Origin: Chloroflexota bacterium
GTDB taxonomy: Bacteria; Chloroflexota; Limnocylindria; QHBO01
Direction: 5' to 3'
Length of the DNA: 13,633 nucleotides
Assembly (NCBI GenBank): GCA_029865285.1
Contig: JAOUHE010000034.1
Span: 1 to 13,633, forward strand
Part shown: piece by piece, positions 10,931 to 13,633 of the stretch
Layout: every line of letters starts with the position of its first letter
How positions within the stretch are numbered: position 1 is the first letter of the stretch
The notes under the pieces: model-generated
The model's input: only the letters and a program-made list of their open reading frames with translations
What the model was told of the DNA's origin: nothing
Databases searched by the model: none
Made by a program: the position numbers and the translations under genes

Positions 10931-11880
10931 GTACCGAGACGGTCGGGGTGGGAGGTCTGCCACCGATCGGGCCTGCGGTGCTCACCATGGGTGTCTTCGA
11001 CGGCCTGCACGCCGGTCACCGCGCGATCCTGGAGGCGGCTCGGTCCGAGGCCGTTGAACGTGGCGTGCGGAGCGTAGCGCTCGTGTTCGACCCTCATCCG
11101 GAGGAGGTCCTGCGACCCGGGCTGGTGGTGCCGTACCTCGCGCCGCCGGCGGCCAACCTGTCGCGCATCCGGCAGCTGGGCCTGGATTGGGCCCTGGCCA
11201 TCCGTTTTGATGCGACGCTGCGTTCGCTGTCGGCCGAGGACTTCCTGGCGGCGTTCGCTCCGGCTCTCGACCTGTGCGCGCTCGTCATGTCACCGGAGAG
11301 CGCATTTGGCCGCAATCGGGGCGGAACGGTCGCCCGCATGCGTGAGCTGGGCCTGGAGCGTGGCTTTGACGTCGTCGTGGTGGATCCCGTAGTCGTCGAC
11401 GGCGAGGTCGTCTCGTCGAGCAGGGTGCGCGAAGCGATCGAAGCCGGTGACGTCGCGACTGCCCGCCGCCTGGGTGTCGCGCCGTACCTGGAGGGCACGG
11501 TGGTCGCGGGAGAAGGCCGCGGGCGCGAGATCGGATTTACGAGCGCCACGATCCGATTCGACTATGTGCCTGCCATGCCCCGGCCCGGTGTCTATGCGGG
11601 CCTCGCATCCGCCCTGTCGGACGGCGCGATGCCGCTGCAACCGGCGCTGGTCAGCATCGGTGTCCGCCCAAACGACGAGGATGACGGTGCCATCGTGGTC
11701 GAGGCCCACCTCCTCGATTTCGACGGGGACCTGTCCGGCCGGCGCATCGCCGTGGAGCTCGTCTCCCGCCTGCGCGACGCGCTCCACTTCCCGACAACGC
11801 GGGCTCTTCTTGAGCAGGCGCAGCGGGACGTGGTCGATGCCCGCCGCGCCCTTGCCGCCGAGCCCCCGTCCCCTGCCTGA
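10927..11880 (+). CDS. ribF: Bifunctional riboflavin kinase / FAD synthetase, with altered kinase motif
   Basis: This 317-aa protein matches RibF, which phosphorylates riboflavin to FMN and adenylates FMN to FAD. The N-terminal FAD synthetase half has [12 protein letters not shown] (nucleotidyltransferase H-x-GH), [17 protein letters not shown] and SSSRVREAI. The C-terminal riboflavin kinase half begins near 187 ([16 protein letters not shown]) and contains VSIGVRPN and VVEAHLLDF with the presumed catalytic Glu. The Mg/ATP-binding PTAN motif is not intact: residues 205-208 read TSAT, so both the conserved Thr and Asn are substituted. The GTG start overlaps the truB stop (GTGA). FAD synthetase activity looks sound; the kinase activity is uncertain. 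The C-terminal tail is alanine/proline-rich. Confidence 0.93.
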   Translation: MSTETVGVGGLPPIGPAVLTMGVFDGLHAGHRAILEAARSEAVERGVRSVALVFDPHPEEVLRPGLVVPYLAPPAANLSRIRQLGLDWALAIRFDATLRSLSAEDFLAAFAPALDLCALVMSPESAFGRNRGGTVARMRELGLERGFDVVVVDPVVVDGEVVSSSRVREAIEAGDVATARRLGVAPYLEGTVVAGEGRGREIGFTSATIRFDYVPAMPRPGVYAGLASALSDGAMPLQPALVSIGVRPNDEDDGAIVVEAHLLDFDGDLSGRRIAVELVSRLRDALHFPTTRALLEQAQRDVVDARRALAAEPPSPA

Positions 11881-11910
11881 CGGCGCTCGCCGAAAGGGGC
11901 CGGAACGTGG

Positions 11911-11922
11911 GACGGGCCCGTC
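11911..11922 (+). repeat. Perfect 12-bp palindrome in the rpsO promoter
   Basis: GACGGGCCCGTC reads identically on both strands and ends three bases before the -10 hexamer of the rpsO promoter, overlapping the spacer. With no unpaired centre it is poor as an RNA hairpin but fits a DNA dyad such as an operator. The palindrome is seen; binding is inferred. GC-rich DNA raises the chance of coincidence. Confidence 0.4.
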
Positions 11923-11931
11923 TGGTACGAT
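11923..11931 (+). promoter_or_regulatory. Extended -10 promoter for rpsO
   Basis: TGGTACGAT has the same TGG-extended form as the nusA promoter, with -10 hexamer TACGAT (4 of 6 consensus positions). No convincing -35 is present. Transcription would start near 11938, leaving only about 28 nt of leader before rpsO. It lies in the 85-nt gap after ribF, where I see no T-run terminator. Confidence 0.5.
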
Positions 11932-11965
11932 GCCCACGACTAGGAATGACTGTTGGAGGAATAGG

Positions 11966-12235
11966 TTGCCGCTCGCCAAGGACGCGAAAAGCGCGATCAT
12001 GGACGACTACGCCACACACGATGGCGACACCGGCTCCCCCGAGGTGCAGATCGCGCTCCTGACCGAGCGCATCAAGTCTCTGACGGAGCACCTGCGCACA
12101 TACCAGAACGACAACCACTCGCGACGAGGATTGCTCAAGCTCGTCGGTCAGCGCCGTCGGCTGCTGGCCTACCTCGTTCGCAATGACGTTGACCGTTACC
12201 GCGCCGTGATCGCGCGGCTTGGACTGCGCCGCTAA
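11966..12235 (+). CDS. rpsO: 30S ribosomal protein S15
   Basis: This 89-aa primary binding protein of the 16S central domain is unmistakable: [56 protein letters not shown]. Length equals the family norm. The TTG start at 11966 follows GGAGG (11955-11959) by 6 nt; the open frame upstream runs back into ribF and is not used. In many bacteria S15 represses its own mRNA through a structured leader. Here the predicted leader is very short, so that mode seems unlikely unless transcription begins further upstream. pnp follows after 209 nt, the usual rpsO-pnp arrangement. Confidence 0.97.
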   Translation: MPLAKDAKSAIMDDYATHDGDTGSPEVQIALLTERIKSLTEHLRTYQNDNHSRRGLLKLVGQRRRLLAYLVRNDVDRYRAVIARLGLRR

Positions 12236-12444
12236 CCAGACACACGCACACCGAGCGCCGCTGCGCCCGGTCACGCGGATCCGGCACAGCGTCCACGCCG
12301 GAACCCATGGCGCTCAACAGCGCCGACCAATCAATCGCCCGCTGCGCCAGTAGAGGCCGCCGCCCGCGCCGTGCCCGAAGACAGGGACTGCTACCGGGGT
12401 GAGCGCCGAGGCGCGCAGGGGCACACACACATTCGGAGGAACAT
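12236..12444 (+). other. rpsO-pnp intergenic region with stem-loop
   Basis: This 209-nt non-coding spacer holds a stable stem-loop: GGCGCT (12309-12314), CAAC loop, AGCGCC (12319-12324), extended by a T-G pair. A smaller hairpin lies at 12403-12414 (GCGC, loop CGAG, GCGC). GAGCGCCG occurs at 12253-12260 and 12401-12408, and CA-rich tracts lie at both ends. There is no T-run terminator and no convincing promoter, so pnp is probably read through from rpsO. In E. coli the equivalent spacer holds the RNase III-cut hairpin used for PNPase autoregulation; a similar role here is inference. The pnp Shine-Dalgarno GGAGG is at 12435-12439. Confidence 0.55.
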
Positions 12445-13633
12445 GTGGCTATCAAAGTAGACGCCGAGATCGGCGCCCAGACCTTCTCGCTCGAGGCGGG
12501 CAAACTCGCCGAACAGGCGGATGGCGCCGTACTCGTTCGCTACGGCGACACCGTGCTGCTGGCGACCGCCGTTTCCGGCGAGCCGCGCGAGGGGATCGAC
12601 TTCTTCCCGCTCACCATCGACTACGAAGAGCGAATGTACGCCGCGGGCAAGATCCCCGGCGGTTTCATCAAGCGTGAGTCGCGCCCGTCCGAGGCAGCCA
12701 TCCTGGCCATGCGCCTGACCGACCGGCCGATCCGCCCCCTCTTTCCGAAGGGCTACAAGCAGGACGTCCAGATCGTCCTGACCGTACTGTCGGCCGACCA
12801 GGAGAATGACCCTGACATCCTCGCCATCAACGGCGCCTCGGCGGCGCTCTCGATCAGCAGCATCCCGTTCCTCGGCCCCGTGGGAGCGGTGCGCATCGGC
12901 TACATCGATGGCGCTTTCGTGACCAACCCGACAACCACGCAACTTGACAGCAGTTCACTCGACCTCGTCGTGGCCGGGACTCGCGAAGCGGTGATGATGG
13001 TCGAGGCCGGCGCCAAGATCCTGCCCGAGGCACTCATGGCCGACGCCATCGAGTACGCGCACGCCGAACTACAGAAGAGCATCAACCTCCAGGATCGCCT
13101 CGTGGCCACGGCCGGCAAGGCGAAGAAGCTGCCCTTCCTCGGCCCCAAGGCCGACTCGATCGTCAAGCTCGGAGCCGATCTGGCGACCGGCAAGGCCGAG
13201 TTCGTCGTGTTTGACGTCGAGACAACCGCCATGAAGCCGGAGAATGGCTACATCGTCGACATCGCCGCGCTCCGCGTGAAGGGTGGCAAGGTGGTCGACC
13301 GCTTCGAGAGCCTGGCCAATCCCGGACGCTCGATCGTCGGGCACCAGATCCATGGCCTGCGCGACGCCGACGTGGCAGCCGCGCCGACCGCCGCCGAGGT
13401 CCTGACCAAGTTTGCCGCCTGGGCCGGTGACACCCCGGTCGTCGCGCACAACGTCGGATTCGACCTGCCATTCGTCCTGCGCCACATGCCGAGCGAGGCC
13501 AACTGGCAGCCCAAGGCGGTGTACGACACCCTGGAGCTCGCCTACCAGCTCTATCCCGATGCGGGAAGCTACAAGCTCGGTGACCTGGTGCGGTTCGTTT
13601 TCGGGCGTGACCATGCAGCTGCGCACCGCCATG
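12445..13633 (+). CDS. pnp: Polyribonucleotide nucleotidyltransferase with inserted DEDDh exonuclease domain (partial)
   Basis: This frame is open from GTG 12445 to the window edge (396 complete codons). PNPase degrades RNA 3'-5' by phosphorolysis as a ring-shaped trimer. Residues 1 to about 210 are a normal first RNase PH module: FPLTIDYEERMYAAGKIPGG, the RNA-binding loop FIKRESRPSE (74-83), DRPIRPLFPKGY and VAGTREAVMMVEAGAK. The helical domain starts normally (HAELQKSINLQDRL), but from about residue 253 the sequence changes to a DnaQ/RNase T-like exonuclease instead of more PNPase helices. GTG is chosen because GGAGG lies 5 nt upstream and the ATG at 12443 is out of frame and stops after five codons. 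The second RNase PH domain and KH/S1 domains would lie outside the window. An alternative is a truncated PNPase-exonuclease fusion. Confidence 0.93.
   Translation, partial: MAIKVDAEIGAQTFSLEAGKLAEQADGAVLVRYGDTVLLATAVSGEPREGIDFFPLTIDYEERMYAAGKIPGGFIKRESRPSEAAILAMRLTDRPIRPLFPKGYKQDVQIVLTVLSADQENDPDILAINGASAALSISSIPFLGPVGAVRIGYIDGAFVTNPTTTQLDSSSLDLVVAGTREAVMMVEAGAKILPEALMADAIEYAHAELQKSINLQDRLVATAGKAKKLPFLGPKADSIVKLGADLATGKAEFVVFDVETTAMKPENGYIVDIAALRVKGGKVVDRFESLANPGRSIVGHQIHGLRDADVAAAPTAAEVLTKFAAWAGDTPVVAHNVGFDLPFVLRHMPSEANWQPKAVYDTLELAYQLYPDAGSYKLGDLVRFVFGRDHAAAHRH
13201..13633 (+). other. DEDDh 3'-5' exonuclease domain inside pnp
   Basis: Residues 253-396 of the pnp frame match the DnaQ-like DEDDh exonuclease superfamily (RNase T/epsilon type). 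Exo I is FVVFDVETT (D257, E259). IHGLRDADVAAAPTAAEVL (302-320) is the typical linker segment. Exo II is VVAHNVGFDLPFVL (D340). YDTLELAYQLYPDAGSYKLG (360-379) precedes Exo III, of which AAAHRH (H394) is present; the final Asp is predicted at residue 399, just past the edge. All catalytic residues that can be seen are intact, which suggests an active metal-dependent hydrolytic nuclease. Codon and base use match the flanking PNPase sequence, so there is no sign of a recent junction. Confidence 0.9.

Noticed and set aside
11447..11965. Long N-terminal extension of S15
   Set aside because: It is an out-of-frame reading of ribF. TTG 11966 with GGAGG yields the standard 89-aa protein.
12403..12414. 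Small GCGC hairpin just upstream of pnp as a terminator
   Set aside because: It has only four base pairs and no T-run follows; it is noted only as part of the spacer.
12443..12460. ATG at 12443 as the pnp start
   Set aside because: In that frame it reads five codons and stops. GTG 12445 starts the conserved PNPase sequence.
13140..13260. A frameshift or gene boundary between pnp and a separate exonuclease gene
   Set aside because: The frame is continuous from 12445 to 13633, and there is no stop codon in the pnp frame between the two parts. An assembly chimera cannot be excluded without reads.

Overview
The window is a dense, high-GC bacterial chromosomal segment with every gene on the + strand. 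It carries housekeeping genes in a conserved order: tsf tail, pyrH, frr, uppS, cdsA, dxr, rseP, then nusA, ylxR, infB, rbfA, nrnA, truB, ribF, rpsO and pnp. No tRNA, rRNA, CRISPR array, insertion sequence or phage gene is visible. The high GC, frequent GTG/TTG starts, short IF2 and gene order suggest a Terrabacteria-type lineage. A high-GC Chloroflexota (Limnocylindria-like) member is my best guess, but the sequence alone does not prove it.

Region 1 (1-5225) is a tightly packed operon. The junctions are abutting, 4-nt overlapping or 4 nt apart, so translational coupling is likely. It makes UMP kinase and ribosome recycling factor, then enzymes of the isoprenoid and envelope lipid pathways (Dxr makes MEP, UppS makes undecaprenyl diphosphate, CdsA makes CDP-diacylglycerol), then the site-2 intramembrane protease RseP. 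uppS appears to use a rare CTG start.

Region 2 (5226-5412) is a compact regulatory leader in front of nusA. It contains an extended -10 promoter, a strong intrinsic terminator (7-bp stem plus T-run), two copies of an 8-mer complementary to the terminator loop, and a small hairpin over the Shine-Dalgarno sequence. This looks like an attenuator upstream of the gene for a termination/antitermination factor.

Region 3 (5413-11880) encodes NusA, YlxR, IF2, RbfA, NrnA, TruB and RibF. These cover transcription elongation, translation initiation, ribosome maturation, nanoRNA decay, tRNA pseudouridylation and flavin cofactor synthesis. RibF has a degenerate kinase PTAN motif. Neither rimP nor the L7Ae-like ylxQ gene is in its usual place.

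Region 4 (11881-13633) has an rpsO promoter of the same extended -10 type, rpsO, a 209-nt spacer with a stable stem-loop, and the 5' part of pnp. The pnp reading frame is the most remarkable feature. After a normal first RNase PH domain and the beginning of the helical domain, it runs without a frameshift or stop into a complete-looking DEDDh (DnaQ/RNase T-like) 3'-5' exonuclease domain, with the Exo I and Exo II motifs and the start of Exo III intact at the window edge. This implies a chimeric enzyme that joins a phosphorolytic RNase scaffold to a hydrolytic exonuclease. The rest of the gene lies outside the window.
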